The translations under genes were made by a program, and so were the position numbers. From Papio anubis (lineage: Eukaryota > Chordata > Mammalia > Primates > Cercopithecidae), in NCBI RefSeq assembly GCF_008728515.1, contig NC_044995.1, positions 11,109,104 to 11,173,103 of the forward strand: a DNA stretch of 64,000 nt, read 5' to 3'. Positions 23,951 to 36,715 of the stretch are shown piece by piece; position 1 is the stretch's first letter, and each line of letters opens with the position of its first letter. Below the pieces are notes generated by a model. That model had not been told where the DNA came from. It was given only the letters and a program-made list of their open reading frames with translations, and searched no databases.

Positions 23951-26900
23951 GTGTCTTTCATCAATTTGGAAATTTTTCAACCACTGTCTTTTTAAATATT
24001 CTGAAACTTTCCTGTTTCTAAGATTACAATTATATACATGTTAATTATTTTTCACACTGTTTTACATGTCACTTATGCTTTAATTCTCTCTTTAACTCTG
24101 TAATCTCCTGTTAAGCCCATAATGGAATTCTTAACTTCTGTTATAGAATACTTAGTTCTAGAATTTCTATTTAATTGTTTAATGTAATTTTCTATTTTCT
24201 TCCTGAATTCACTACCTTTCCTTTTAACTCCTTAAAAATATTATCATAATATTTTGATAGCCTTGTTGGATAATTCCATTATCTGAATCTCTTATGTGTT
24301 TCTATTTTCTGATTCTTTGAAAATTATCTTGATTTTTGTCTTAAATGCCTCATTTTGGGTTTAGTGCTAGACTTTATATATTTTTAAAAGATAATTTGAA
24401 GTTTTGATGTCCTCCGCTTGAGAAGGTTTACTTAAAATATAAATTTTATTTTTTAGAATAGTTTTATATTTGTAGAAAAATTGTGGAGATAGTATAGAGA
24501 AATCTTATACCACACCAATCTTCCCCTATTAACGTTTTACAGTAGTGTGGTACTGTTGTTAAAATTAATGAACCAATATTGATATGTTATTAGTAACTAA
24601 AGTGGTTAGTTTAGATTTTCTTTCATTGTTTCAACTTTTTAATTTTTTTTTTTTTTTTTTTTTTTTTGAGACACAGTTTTACTCTGTTACCCAGGCTGGA
24701 GTGCAGTGGCAGGATCATAGCTCACTATAACCTACCTCTCCAGTTCAAGCAATTCTCATGCCTCAGCCACTTGAGTAGCTGGGATTATAGGCATGCAGCA
24801 CTGTGCACAGCCAATTTTTGTATTTTTGGTAGGGGTGGGGTTTTGCCATATTGTCCTTGCCATGCTATGTAGGCTGGTCTTGAGCTCTTCGCCTCAACTG
24901 ATCCACCAGCCTTGGCCTCCCAAAGTGCTGGGACCATAAGTGTGAGCCACTGCACCTGGCCAGGTTTTATCTAATGTCTTTTTTCTGTTCCAGGATACTA
25001 TCTAGGAAATTATATTACATTTAGTAGCCATATTTCCTAAGACTCCTCTTAGCTGTGATAGTTTTTCATACTTTGCTTATTGATGACCTTGTCAACTTTG
25101 AGGAATACTCGATTATTTTGTAGAATGTCTCAAATATGATGTTTTTTCATGATTAGAATAGGATACTGTGTTTTGGGGAGGAAGATTGCAGAAGTAAATT
25201 TCCTTTTTCATCACATCAAATCAGGGGTGCACACTGTCAACATGAGTTATTACTGTTGATGTTAATCGATGTTAATTAACTTTGAGGTAGTGTTTGTCAG
25301 ATTTCTCTATAATAAGGTGACTCTTTTTTCCCTCACTTTTCCATACTGTACTGTTTGTAAGGAAGTCACTATGCACAATCTACACTCCAAGAGTGGGAAA
25401 TTATGTTCAACCTCCTTAAGGGCAAACATAAATCATTTGAAAATCTTCTGAATGAGATGTTTGCCTATTTTTCTCATTTATTTTATTTAGTCTTAATTAA
25501 TTTAGTCACTTATTCAGTCTTAATCCTCCTGGAAATTTCATAAAGTATCTGATACCTTGCAATAAATGGTTTTTTCCTTAAAAAGAAAAAAAGAATTACA
25601 AGCTCTTCAGATGCTATCCATTGGGATTTACCTCATTGGTTATAGCATTATCAGTTAAAAACATCACTACATATACATGTGTATATATATATATATATAA
25701 AGTTATTTCATTGATATTGGTAAAATTCTGGTAGTATATATACCAGATTATTAACCATAAGTACCAGGATCAAAAGCAATCAGTTTTTTTTTTCCTGTGG
25801 GAACAGCCAAAGCTACTCTGTCCTTAATAGTCACCAAAATTATCCTAAATATTGGAAAGAATGTGAGCACCTTTTGCTTGCATTGAGGAATTCATCTCAT
25901 TTTATAAGAATATGTGAAATGGTGGTTCTTAGTTCTCAACTTACTAGAAGGTGAAAACTAGAATTCAGGAAAAACTGAGAGTTCACAGAGAAACAAACAA
26001 TTTTGTAATTCTTTTATATGAAAAATATATTAAACATTTTTCTAAAGGTATGTATATCTTCTGAAGTCCCCTACATTGAATATCTGCTTAAAATTTGCTT
26101 TTAAACACTAATCTTTAGAACAAAGACATGATACAGAGATTACTGTTTAAAGCAAATTAAAATGTTGTGCTCCTAACCTTGTCTTTATTTAGTTATATTT
26201 TTGATAACTTTGCAAATCAGGCACTAAGATTAAGAAGATATTCATTTTCAATGGAAATAAATCTGAAGGTGAAAAATGCCCACAATAACTTTTAAAATTT
26301 CTTACAACCTGCTGGTGATTATAACTGGTCATTAATTTTTCTCTAAGAACATGTAAAAGTTATAACTTCAATTTCATTTTGTTCTGCAACTGTGGGTTCT
26401 ACCAACCATTGGTGGAAAACACAGTATTCACTGATGCAGACATAAGAAAATTGCATTCTTAAACATGTTTTTATTATTTAAGAAAAAAAAAATCAGCCAC
26501 ATTAGTTCAATGCCTTTCTCCTATCCCTGCCAATAAAACTTGGATCCCATGGAGAATCATTTAAAAAATATCAATTTAGATACTCCTTTTATGCTTTTGA
26601 AGATTCAACACAGGTATGTGTTCTTCCTTGAAGCCCTCTTCACTGCCTTGTAGTTATGCACGTACATTTCCCTATGTTCGGAATTGGTTGGCACCATTGT
26701 ACCCAATGCAGTTAAACACTTCCATAAGTACTATTTTGACTTGGATCTTCATATTTATGTTTTTTCTCTTCTATGAGTTACTTCTCACATAAAGTAGAGA
26801 CATCTTGGATCAACTCAGAGTTATCTTTGGACATGAGTATTGGTCGGTTAAGAATATATTTATCACTTCAGGACTTAGTGACATTCAAGGATGTGGCAAT

Positions 26901-29900
26901 AGATTTTTCCCAGGAAGAATGGCAATGGATGAACCCTGCTCAGAAGCATTTATACAGGAGTATGATGTTGGAGAACTATCAGAGCCTGGTATCACTTGGT
27001 GAGGATCTTTTCCCTCCTGCATAATCAACCTTTAAGGACCTTTTATGTTTTTATATATTATGAAATTTGTTTTTGTTATATGTAGGTCAGAATGGAATCT
27101 GGGAATGGAATCTGAGAAACAGAGGATATTGAGGGACTGAAGAAAACTTGAGATTTAGAGTTAGTGAATTTGGTGAATATCAGATATTCCATGCGTATAC
27201 CCTTAAGGCAATTGGGAACACAGGACACAATGTGAATCTCACCAGTCTCCTGGGTTTCCTTGTTCTCTCTCTCCTACAGAATTATTATCACCACTAGACA
27301 ACAACAAGGTTCACAAAGAATATATAGCTAGATTACTATAAATTCAGAATATCACTTTTAAAATCTGTATCTTTATATTAACTTGTGATAAGTAACAAAC
27401 TGAAGACACAAACTGAAAATGGCTTCAGATCGCTTACAGTTAGGGAAATTCATATGGCCTTTTCTTCTAAGCACTGGGGCCACCTCATTGGCTAAATTAG
27501 CTTTCTGTTCTCTAGAAGCCCTTTTGATTATGCTTGTGGTTCATTGAGCTTCTTGAAACTAAATTTATATCTTAAACCAAATTTGGGAAATTTTTAGCCA
27601 TTATTTCTTCAAATCTTTTTTTCTGTTCTTTTATGTTTTGGGACTTCAGTTGCACCTATGTTAGATTGTTTGATATTGTGCCCTAGGTAACTAAGGATTG
27701 TTTCACTTTTAAAAATCTTTGTTCTCTGTTTTAATTTCTCTCTCTCTCTCTCTCTCTTTTTTTTTTTTTTTTTAAAGACAGTCTTGCTCTGTTGCCCAGG
27801 CTGGAGTGCAGTGGCGCAATCTTGGCCCACCACCTCCCAGGTTCAAGCAATTCTCCTGCCTTAGCCTCCCAGGTAGCTGGGATTACAGGCACCCACCACC
27901 ACACCCAGCTCATTTTTTTTTTTCTTTTATTTTTTTGAGACAGAGTCTCACTCTGTCGCCCAGGCTGGAGTGCAGTGGCTCCATCTCAGCTCACTGCAAC
28001 CTCTGCCTGCCGGGTTCACACCATTCTTCTGCCTCAGCCTCCCGAGTAGCTGGGACTACAGGTGGCTGCCACCATGCCCGGCTAATTGTTTTGTATTTTT
28101 TTAGTAGAGATGGGGTTTCACTGTGTTAACCAGGATGGTCTTGATCTCCTGACCTCGTGATCCACCCGCCTCAGCCTTCCAAAGTGCTGGGATTGTAAGT
28201 GTGAGCCACTGTGCCTGGCCTAATTTTTTTATTTTTAACAGAGACAGGGTTTCACCATGTTGCCCAGGTTGGTCTCGAACTCCTGACCTCAGGTGATCTG
28301 CCCACCTCTGCCTCCCAAAGTGCTGGGATTACAGGCATGAGCCACTGTGCCCAGCTCAGACTGGATAATTTCTGTTGATTCATAGTCAAATTCCCTGACT
28401 CTATCCTTACCCTCAGTGTTTGGTTAGGTGCATCTAGTGAATTTTTAAGTTTCAGATGTTATATGTTTTAAATTATATAATATTTATTTGGTTCTTCTTA
28501 TAGTTTCTTTTCTGAGATTTTCTGTGTGTGCATTCATTACAAGTATATTTGCCTTTATATTCTTAAGTATTGATATAATAATAGCTGTTTTAAGATCATA
28601 TGCTATTTCTTCTTTGTTATTGCAGTATGAGCGTCTGTTGCTTGCTTTTTCTAATGGGCATGATTCACTTTTTCCTTATGTCAAGTAATTTTGAATTTTT
28701 TCATGTGTACTGTAAATAAAACATTGTAGAGCCTCTGGATTCTGTCATAGTCCCCTAAAGAGTATTTATTTTTTTCTAAAGCAGGCAATTATCTCAAAAC
28801 TTCAAACTCTTTCTAGGGACCTTTTAAAATACCTCATTTACTACTGTGTGATAATATTCAGAAAATGTTGGACTAAATTTCTGCCCTCAAGCCCCTTATA
28901 AAATAGTTCTCAGAGTTAACTGTTAGCAGTCTTACTAGGCTATTCCAGAGTTTTATGTAGTCTGTCCTTCAGATGTGCTTTATCTCTTATCTAGTATTCC
29001 TACTATATCATTCCACCAGAATTAAGGAACTGGCTTATAGTTCTGAAATAACCCAAAACATGACCAATTTTCATGTCTTTTTTTTATATGTAGGTCTTTG
29101 CATTTCTAAGCCGTGTGTGATCTCCTTATTGGAGCAAGGGAGAGAGCCTTGGGAGATGACAAGTGAGATGACAAGAAGCCCCTTCTCAGGTGAGTGTGGA
29201 AGAACCAGAGAGAGGAATCTTTTTGACATCATGGCTCAGCCATTTTTAGAGGTGATACCTTCTCACTTATGCATCTCAGAAACTCTACATCAGCCTTACA
29301 GGCCTGGGGGAGAAAACGGAAACTTTATGCTTAACATGGGCACCTCAAATATCTTCTCTTCTACTTGACTGTCTTCTCTCTAAGAACTAAGATTCTCTAG
29401 AGATTAGAGAATCTTAAATCTCTTAAGATTTTTGTCTTGCAAAAATCTTTATCCAGCTCCTTACCATCCCCTTTTGCTTTGCCATACAGACTTATATAAA
29501 CTTTTGTGTTTCTTAAATCTTTTCTTAACTCTTGCATTAGGTTCTGCTTACAAATTATAATGTACCCTTCTGTTCTTTCATTCCTTTCCTGTAGCAGATA
29601 GGAAAAATCTAAACCCTGTTAGCCTCTTCCTGACCAGCTCCCTCCTACTTCTATAAACTCATTCTTTATTACTTTTTAGCTTTTTCATTATACTTTAGTC
29701 CAGAGTTTGCTAAATTATGTGAGATACTGAGGGTATGTTTCAAGTGAGTTACAGGTATACCAAGCTACTGAGTCTGTCAAGAGCCTTGGAAGACTAGATG
29801 GGTCCAGAGGTAATTCCAAATCTGATCGCCTCTGAGTCACAGGCAGTATCATTCTTTTGCCTGCTCCACCTGTGTTTTACAGATGTCATATTGAATAAGT

Positions 29901-32900
29901 ATTCATCTAGCCCATGGGTCAACTTTTCTGAACTCACCAAGCTTTTTACTGACTCAGGCATTTGCATTTCCTGTTTCCTCTACCCAGAATGTTCCTCTCT
30001 TGGGTCTGTCTACCCTGAATATCAAGTCAGAGCTAAAAAATCATCTCATCAGAGGCCTTCCCTAACCACCTTATGTAATGAACATTTCTCCATCCCAACC
30101 CATAACTGCCCAACGAGCCACTGTTTATTTTCTTCCTAATACTCAGGAAAGCCTACAGTTAACTTGTTTATTGCTCAGTGCTTATATTCTGCCTCTCCCA
30201 TTGAAATTAAAGTTCCAAAAGACAAGGGCATATCAATATGTACCGTTACAATTATACCTTAAAACATTCTCCTTTCCCTTATGTAACAGTGTTTGATCTT
30301 TACATTTTGGGATAATTTGGATCCTAAACTGTCTGTGTCCTCCAAATACAATAGTCCCCCTATTAAAGGTTTTGCCTTCTGCAGTTTGTTACCCACAGTC
30401 CACCACTGTCCAAAAATATTAAATGGAAAATTCCAGAAATAAATAATTTATATGTTTTAAATCGTGCACCATTCTGAGTTGTATGACGAAGTCTTGCACC
30501 TTTCTATTCTGTCCTGCTCAGATCATGAATCATCCCTTTGTCTAGCACATCCATGCTGTATGCCCTACCTGCCTGTTAGTCTCTTAGTCTCATCTAGCTT
30601 TTCAGATCTGTTGCGTGTGGTGAATATAGCGTTCAGTATTATTCCAGGTTTCAGGCATCCACTGGGTCTTGAAATGTATCCACTGTGGATAAGGAGGGAT
30701 GACTATACCCACACATCAGAAGGGAAATAGACTCTGCTTAGATGCACTTTATACTTTGGTTTTGTATGAAGATGCCATCTGCCTTAAATAGAGAAACAGA
30801 AAAGAACTTTCCTAATAATTGGCCCTGTGAAGAACAAGTAGAAGAAGGGAAAAGGAAGAAGCTGTAAGTCTGGTGGGATGCTGAGTCAATGTGTAGATAT
30901 AAGTATTATTGTATGCATAAGATATCTTAGTGTCTGTTTAAAAAGGCCAGAAAATTAGGAACAACCATGGCTCTCTGTAGGAAATTGAAGTTGAAGACAA
31001 TCTTCATGTGACAAAAAAGTAAAATGTGAGAAAACAGTAGATGATGGACTCAGCTTTCTGTGTCTTTTTCTAGTATTGTTATCTTCAGTCTGTCTATGTA
31101 GGAAAAATTATAGGTGATTAGTTCATTAACCCCACATTGCCTCAGTTCTTGAAGCATGGGTACCCTTGTCTGAATGTTTGTGTGCCCCTGAAATTCATGT
31201 GGAAATTATCTTCTCTAGAGTGATAGTGGTAGGTGGGGACCTTGGGAGGTGATTAGGTCATGATGGCTCATGAATAGGACTATTACCTTTATCAAAGGCC
31301 CAAAGGAGCTTCCTTGCCCCTTCCACTGTGTGGGGAAACAGGAAGAAGGCACCATCTGTGAGAAAGCCAGCCCATGCCAAATCTGCCTGGGCCTTGATCT
31401 TGGATTTCCCAGTCTGCAGATCTGTGAGAAATAAATTAGCCATGCCCAGCTAATTTTTTATAAGTATATTAGTCTGTTTAGTTATAAGTGTTGTTTGTAA
31501 GTGTATTAGTCTGTTCTCAAGCTGCTAATAAAGACATACCTGAGACTGGGTAGTTTATAAAGGAAAGAGGCTTAATTGACTTATAGTGCCACATGGCTGC
31601 GGAGCTCTGACAGTCACAACAGAAAGCAAAGGAGGAGCAAAGTCACTTCTTATGTGGTGGCAGTCAGGAGAGAGTTTGTGCAGGCGAACTCCCATTTACA
31701 AAACCATCAGATCTTGTGAGACTTATTCACTACTACGAGAATAGTACGGGGGAACTGCCCCCATGATTGAATTATCTCTACCTGACTCTACCTTTGACAT
31801 GTGGGTATTACTACAATTCAAGGTGAGATTTGTGTGGGGACACAGCCAAACCACATCAATAAGCTACCCAGTACATGGTACAGTCATGGGCCACATAAAC
31901 AATATATCTATCCATTATGGACTGCATATTAAGACAGTCATAGAAGATTATGATGGAGCTGCCCTATACAGGTGTAACTTTAAAAAAATCTCTTCTGGCT
32001 GGGTGCAGTGGCTCACACCCATAATCCCAGCACTTTGGGAGGCCGAGACGGGCGGATCACGAGGTCAGGAGATCGAGACCATCCTGGCTAACATGGTGAA
32101 ACCCCGTCTCTACTAAAAAAAACAAAAAACTAGCCAGGCGAGGTGGCGGGCACCTGTAGTCCCAGCTACTCGGGAGGCTGAGGCAGGAGAATGGCATAAA
32201 CCCGGGAGGCGGAGCTTGCAGTGAGCTGAGATCTGGCCACTGCACTCCAGCCTGGACTACAGAGCGAAACTCCATCTCAAAAAAAAAAAAAAAATCTCTT
32301 CTATTGCTTGGCATGGTGGCTCATGCCTATAATCGCAGTACTTTGAGAGGCTGAGGTGGGAGAATTGCCTCAACAGGAGTTCTAGACCAGCCTGGGCAAC
32401 AGCAAGACCTTGTCTCTACTAAAAATAAAAAATTAGCTGGGCATGGTGGCATGCACTTGGTACTCCCAGCTACTCAGGAAGCTAGGCAGGAGGATCACTT
32501 TAGCCCAGGAGTCTGAGGATTCAGTGAGCCATGATCATACCATTGTACGCCAGCCTGGTGACAGAGGGGACCCTGTCTCAAAATATATATATATAAAATG
32601 TCCTCATATCATACTTTACCTTCTTTATGTTTGTATATGTTTAGATACAAACATATCTAAACATTTAAATACCATTGCGCTTCAATTGCCTGTAGTATTC
32701 AGTATGGTAACATGTTGCACAGGCTTGTAGACCAGGAGCGGTAGGCCATATAGGCGAAGTGTGCAGTATGCTATACCATCAAGATTTGTGTAAGTATGCT
32801 CTGTAATTGCCCATCCGTAATGATGCATTTCTCAGAGCATGTCCCCATCATTAAGCGACACAATATTATTTTGTTATAGCAACCCAAGTTATTCAAGACA

Positions 32901-34016
32901 CTGGATATTCCTGATACCATGAAGACCTGAACTACAAAGCTTGTTAATACCGCAAAACCTTTCTTAACTGCTCTAGTGGATTTGATCTCTCCCATCTCTG
33001 AACTTTTATAACAATTTAATCTTTATCACATGGGCTCACACTTGATTATGTTTTATATTATCTTCTCAAATTACTTTTTTGTTGTTGGTCTTGTCTTCCT
33101 AATTTCTAAACTTTTCAAGAACAATTCCTTCATTACTTTGATATCACAAATGCTTAGTGCATAATGTATAATTGCTTAGGAAATACTGGATTAGTCAATG
33201 ATTTCCTACAGATGACATAGAAAAGGAAAGTACTTCCTTTGCCTTTTCTTGAACCACCTTTTCCCTCAGGTTTTCTCTCAGTATCACCTCTTCAATATAA
33301 ATTTCTTTATATTTTACTGATAACTTTTTATATATGCCCAGATTTCTTCTATCTATGGTAAGTGATGTAGCAATATTTTTTCTTTTTTCTTTTCTCTTTT
33401 TTCTTTTTTTTTTTGAGATGAGTTTCATTCTTGTTGCCCAGGCTGGAGAGCAATGGCGCAGTCTCGGCTCACTGCAACCTGTGCCTCCTGGGTTCAAGTG
33501 ATTCTCCTGCTTTAGCCTTCCAGGTAGCTGGGATTATAGGCAGGTGACACCATGTCCCGCTAATTTTGTGATTTTACTAGAGATGGGGTTACACTACATT
33601 GGCCAGGCTGGTCTTTAAACTTCTGATCTCAGGTAATATGCCCGCCTCCCAAAGTTCTGGGATTATAGGCATGAGCCATTGCGCCTGGCCGATGTTGCAA
33701 TAATTTTTAAAGGACATTTATTCCTTCTCTAAACTTATGTTCTAGGTCAGCAGTTAAGAAAGTTACTCGTGGTAGTAAATAAGAATGTGATTAATAGTGA
33801 TATCAACCTACATATCATTACAAAATTCATTTCTTCAAAAGGGGAAATGGTAAAACCCTGTAAAGCAGTGGCTTAAGGTGCTGGGTACAGTGGCTAACAC
33901 CTGTAATCCTAGCTACTCAAAAGAAGGTGGGAAGATTGCTTAAGCCCAGGAATTAGTGAGCTATGGTCATGCCACTGCATTCCAGCCCGGACAACTAAGT
34001 GAAACCCTCTCTCTCT

Positions 34017-34053
<37 letters not shown>

Positions 34054-36600
34054 AAAAGGTGGTCTAAGAAGTGATAATTTTACCAGGCTGTTGAAAGTAA
34101 GGTGAATGGAAAAAATCTCTTAATATGCAGATTAAAGTTCAGGGAACTCAGAATTGAAAAGTTCACTTTATCAAAACATGTAGATGATTTCATTGGAACA
34201 CCATTTTCTGATTATGAAAAGATAACCATAGGATTTCACCTAAATCCTAAGATAATCACAAACCATAGAATATGTGGTTACTGGAGATCTCTAGAGAGTT
34301 TTCAGCAGCAGTAGTGATACGATATTGGTATTTAAACAAAGTTAACATAACTATATATGAAAACCAATTACAAGTGGAAGAGAGTAGATGAAGAGAGCTT
34401 AATTTATAGTCTGTTAGGTCAATACAGGCATGAAATATTACCATAGCAGACTACTTCTCTAGAATTTCATCCTACATTGAGGTTTTTGTTTTTGTTTTGA
34501 GACAGGGTCTCGCTCTGCCTAGGCTGGAGTGCAGTAGGGCAATCGTGACTCACTGCAGCCTCAACTTCCTGGGCTCAAGTGATCCTTTGACCTCAGCCTC
34601 CTGAGTAACTGGGACTACAGGCATGTACCACCATGCTTGACTAATTTTTGTATTTTTTGCGGAGATGGTGTTTTGCCATGTTGCCCAGGCTGGTCTTGAA
34701 CTCCTGGGCTCAAGCAGTCCACTTCAGCCTCCCAAAGTGGTGGGGATTATAGGCCTGAACCACTACACCTAGCCCATTTAGTTTTCTTAATCATCTTTTC
34801 CATGTTCCTTCATGAGCTGTCTTTCTTGGGGTCTCCCTGCATATTTTTCAGTTGACATGCCTGTACATAACAGGTTTTGTGAGATTTATTAAATGTTTTT
34901 AAATTACCTTTTTCACAATGTCTCCTTTGATGTAGCCATGATAAAGGAAACATTCACTTTTTTTATATCTTTCAGATTGGGAATCTATATATGAGACACA
35001 GGAATTACCTCTGAAGCAGTTCATGTATGATGATGCATGCATGGAGGGAATTACAAGCTATGGACTTGAGTGTTCCACTTTTGAAGAAAACTGGAAATGG
35101 GAAGACCTTTTTGAGAAGCAGATGGGAAGTCACAATATTTTTAGCAAGAAAGAAACAATCACTCATAAAGAAACCCTCACTAAGGAAACAGAATTCAAAT
35201 ATACTAAATTTGGGAAATGTATCCATCTGGAAAACATAGAAGAGAATATTTATAATCACACATCAGATAAAAAAAGCTTCTCCAAAAATTCTATGGTAAT
35301 AAAACACAAGAAAGTCTATGTAGGAAAGAAGCTTTTTAAATGTAATGAATGTGACAAAACCTTCACCCATAGCTCATCCCTTACTGTTCATTTTAGAATT
35401 CATACTGGTGAAAAACCATATGAATGTGAGGAATGTGGAAAAGCCTTCAAGCAAAGGCAACACCTTGCTCAACATCACAGAACACATACTGGAGAGAAAC
35501 TCTTTGAATGTAAAGAATGTAGGAAAGCCTTCAAACAAAGTGAACACCTTATTCAACATCAAAGAATTCATACTGGAGAAAAGCCATATAAATGTAAGGA
35601 ATGTAGAAAAGCCTTCAGACAGCCTGCACACCTTGCTCAGCATCAGAGAATTCATACTGGAGAGAAACCCTATGAATGTAAAGAATGTGGCAAAGCCTTC
35701 AGTGATGGCTCATCTTTTGCTCGCCATCAGAGATGTCACACTGGGAAAAGACCCTATGAATGTATTGAGTGTGGGAAGGCTTTTAGGTATAACACATCTT
35801 TTATTCGTCACTGGAGGAGTTATCATACTGGAGAGAAGCCTTTTAATTGCATTGATTGTGGGAAAGCTTTCAGTGTTCACATAGGACTTATTCTGCATAG
35901 GCGAATTCATACAGGAGAGAAACCTTACAAATGTGATGTGTGTGGAAAAACCTTCAGCTCTGGTTCATCCCGTACTGTACATCAGAGAATTCACACAGGA
36001 GAGAAACCTTATGAATGTGATATATGTGGGAAAGATTTTAGCCATCATGCATCACTCACTCAGCATCAAAGAGTACATTCTGGAGAGAAACCTTATGAAT
36101 GCAAGGAATGTGGGAAAGCCTTTAGGCAGAATGTGCACCTTGTTAGTCATTTGAGAATTCATACTGGTGAAAAACCCTATGAATGTAAAGAATGTGGAAA
36201 AGCTTTTAGAATCAGTTCACAGCTGGCTACTCATCAGAGAATTCATACTGGAGAGAAGCCTTATGAATGTATTGAATGTGGAAATGCTTTCAAACAGAGA
36301 TCACACCTTGCCCAACATCAGAAAACTCATACAGGAGAGAAACCTTATGAGTGTAATGAATGCGGGAAAGCCTTCAGCCAAACTTCCAATCTTACTCAAC
36401 ATCAAAGAATTCATACTGGAGAGAAACCCTATAAATGTACTGAATGTGGAAAGGCTTTTAGTGATAGCTCATCCTGTGCTCAACATCAAAGACTCCACAC
36501 TGGCCAAAGGCCCTATCAGTGTTTTGAATGTGGGAAGGCATTCAGAAGAAAGTTATCCTTAATTTATCATCAAAGAGGTCATACTGGAGAAGAACCTTAA
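22167..36600 (+). CDS. ZNF471: ZNF471, KRAB C2H2 zinc-finger protein (complete CDS, 4 coding exons)
   Basis: Coding sequence join(22167..22199, 26872..26998, 29094..29189, 34976..36600), 1881 nt, 626 residues plus TAA. All introns are GT-AG and the phases agree (33, 160 and 256 nt cumulative). Residues 12-54 are KRAB A with the TRIM28-contact motifs DV, EEW and MLE intact; 54-86 are KRAB B; 86-205 are a linker; about 206-621 are 15 tandem C2H2 fingers joined by TGEKP-type linkers. The finger and linker text matches human ZNF471 as I remember it, and the length is the same. Helix residues (-1,2,3,6) by finger: HSSV, QQHQ, QEHQ, QAHQ, DSSR, YTSR, VIGL, SSSV, HASQ, QVHS, ISQT, QSHQ, QSNQ, DSSQ, RLSY. 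Expected role: nuclear sequence-specific repressor recruiting TRIM28; its target is not readable here. The start is the first ATG of exon 2. The reading frame ends in TGEEP, upstream of decayed fingers. Confidence 0.95.
23980..24440 (-). mobile_element. Old L1M-like sequence
   Basis: 'TAGCCTTGTTGGATAATTCC' and neighbouring text resemble the minus strand of old L1 5' regions; similar text recurs at 28.4 kb. Confidence 0.4.
24643..24962 (-). mobile_element. Alu, old
   Basis: Diverged minus-strand Alu with poly(T) start. 24963-26870 holds no gene: old AT-rich intron with a (TA)n run at about 25680-25700. Confidence 0.85.
26872..26998 (+). CDS. ZNF471: ZNF471 exon 3, KRAB A box
   Basis: 127 nt, the standard KRAB-A exon size. 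Acceptor AG at 26870-26871, donor GTGAGG from 26999. Translation begins DLVTFKDVAIDFSQEEW and includes MMLENYQSLVSL. All motifs needed for TRIM28 binding (DV, EEW, MLE) are present, so repression should be intact. Confidence 0.93.
27570..28830 (-). mobile_element. Old L1M-like sequence hosting nested Alus
   Basis: Flanks 27570-27735 and 28360-28830 resemble antisense L1M text (TTATTTCTTCAAATCTTTTT; GTAGAGCCTCTGGATTCTGT). Confidence 0.45.
27773..28357 (-). mobile_element. Alu with a second Alu inserted into it
   Basis: Outer Alu pieces at 27773-27918 and 28220-28357; the inner full-length Alu, same orientation, is at about 27919-28219. A (TC)n tract precedes it. Confidence 0.85.
29094..29189 (+). 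CDS. ZNF471: ZNF471 exon 4, KRAB B box
   Basis: 96 nt, the standard KRAB-B exon size. Acceptor TAG at 29091-29093, donor GTGAGT from 29190. It encodes LCISKPCVISLLEQGREPWE and on to SPFS, the usual B-box pattern with LEQGREPW. Confidence 0.92.
29860..30235 (+). mobile_element. L2-like 3' region
   Basis: 'CATCAGAGGCCTTCCCTAAC' with preceding 'TTTCCTCTACCCAGAATGTT' fits L2. 29190-29860 shows nothing recognised. Confidence 0.6.
30345..30705 (+). mobile_element. Tigger-like TcMar DNA transposon
   Basis: Inverted ends ATAGTCCCCCTATTAAAGGT and GGATAAGGAGGGATGACTA; internal AAATGGAAAATTCCAGAAAT. 30710-31165 is unassigned. Confidence 0.7.
31169..31440 (+). mobile_element. MaLR/MLT-like LTR
   Basis: TTGGGAGGTGATTAGGTCAT and TCTGTGAGAAATAAATTA are typical. 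Confidence 0.6.
31495..31858 (-). mobile_element. THE1/MST-type MaLR LTR
   Basis: AGTCTGTTCTCAAGCTGCTA at the left and GGGGACACAGCCAAACCACA at the right. Confidence 0.8.
31997..32293 (+). mobile_element. AluY-type element with the Old World monkey-like variant
   Basis: Contains GAGATCTGGCCACTGCACTC. A duplication of AAAAAATCTCTTCT flanks it (31983-31996 and from about 32289). Confidence 0.9.
32306..32590 (+). mobile_element. Old Alu (J-like)
   Basis: Diverged: GGCATGGTGGCTCATGCCTA at the start; ends in CTGTCTCAAAATATATATAT. Confidence 0.8.
33406..34775. mobile_element. Three Alu copies or fragments
   Basis: Minus Alu 33406-33690, plus partial Alu 33876-34010 followed by (CT)n and a poly(T) tract to 34049, and minus old Alu 34488-34775. 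34050-34488 is unassigned. Confidence 0.8.
34976..36600 (+). CDS. ZNF471: ZNF471 exon 5, linker and 15 C2H2 zinc fingers
   Basis: Acceptor TTCAG at 34971-34975. About 120 linker residues precede the first zinc ligand (residue 208). Fifteen C-x2-C-x12-H-x3-H fingers follow without a gap. Finger 6 has one extra residue between its histidines (H-x4-H), as does ZFP28 finger 3. The stop TAA is at 36598-36600. Confidence 0.95.
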
Positions 36601-36715
36601 GAATGTAGTGCATGTGGCCAAGCCTTTAGTTATCATCAATCCCTTACTGTTAATCAGCGATGTCCCACTGGTTGAAAAACATAAACGTAAGAAGTGTAGA
36701 AAAACCTTCAGCCAG
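36601..36715 (+). pseudogene. Decayed fingers beyond the ZNF471 stop, part 1
   Basis: Directly after the stop the DNA still reads as a finger (ECSACGQAFSYHQSLTV, with the first histidine changed to Asn), then a broken finger ending in KCRKTFSQ. It contains stops and a frame change. It matches the position of the fingers that follow this point in ZFP28. These are extinct C-terminal fingers, now 3' UTR. Confidence 0.8.

Larger units (their letters stand above)
31873..32872 (+). mobile_element. Tigger-like DNA transposon interrupted by two Alus
   Basis: 5' part 31873-31990 (CAGTCATGGGCCACATAA), 3' part 32595-32872 (TTGTGTAAGTATGCTCTG; ATTAAGCGACACAA). 32875-33400 shows nothing recognised. Confidence 0.5.

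Noticed and set aside
26773..26998. In-frame ATG upstream of ZNF471 exon 3
   Set aside because: Intronic sequence before the acceptor at 26870-26871; the exon 2 start fits the known protein.
35336..36600. Regular 84-base direct repeats
   Set aside because: These are zinc-finger codons with conserved linkers, not a CRISPR array or satellite.
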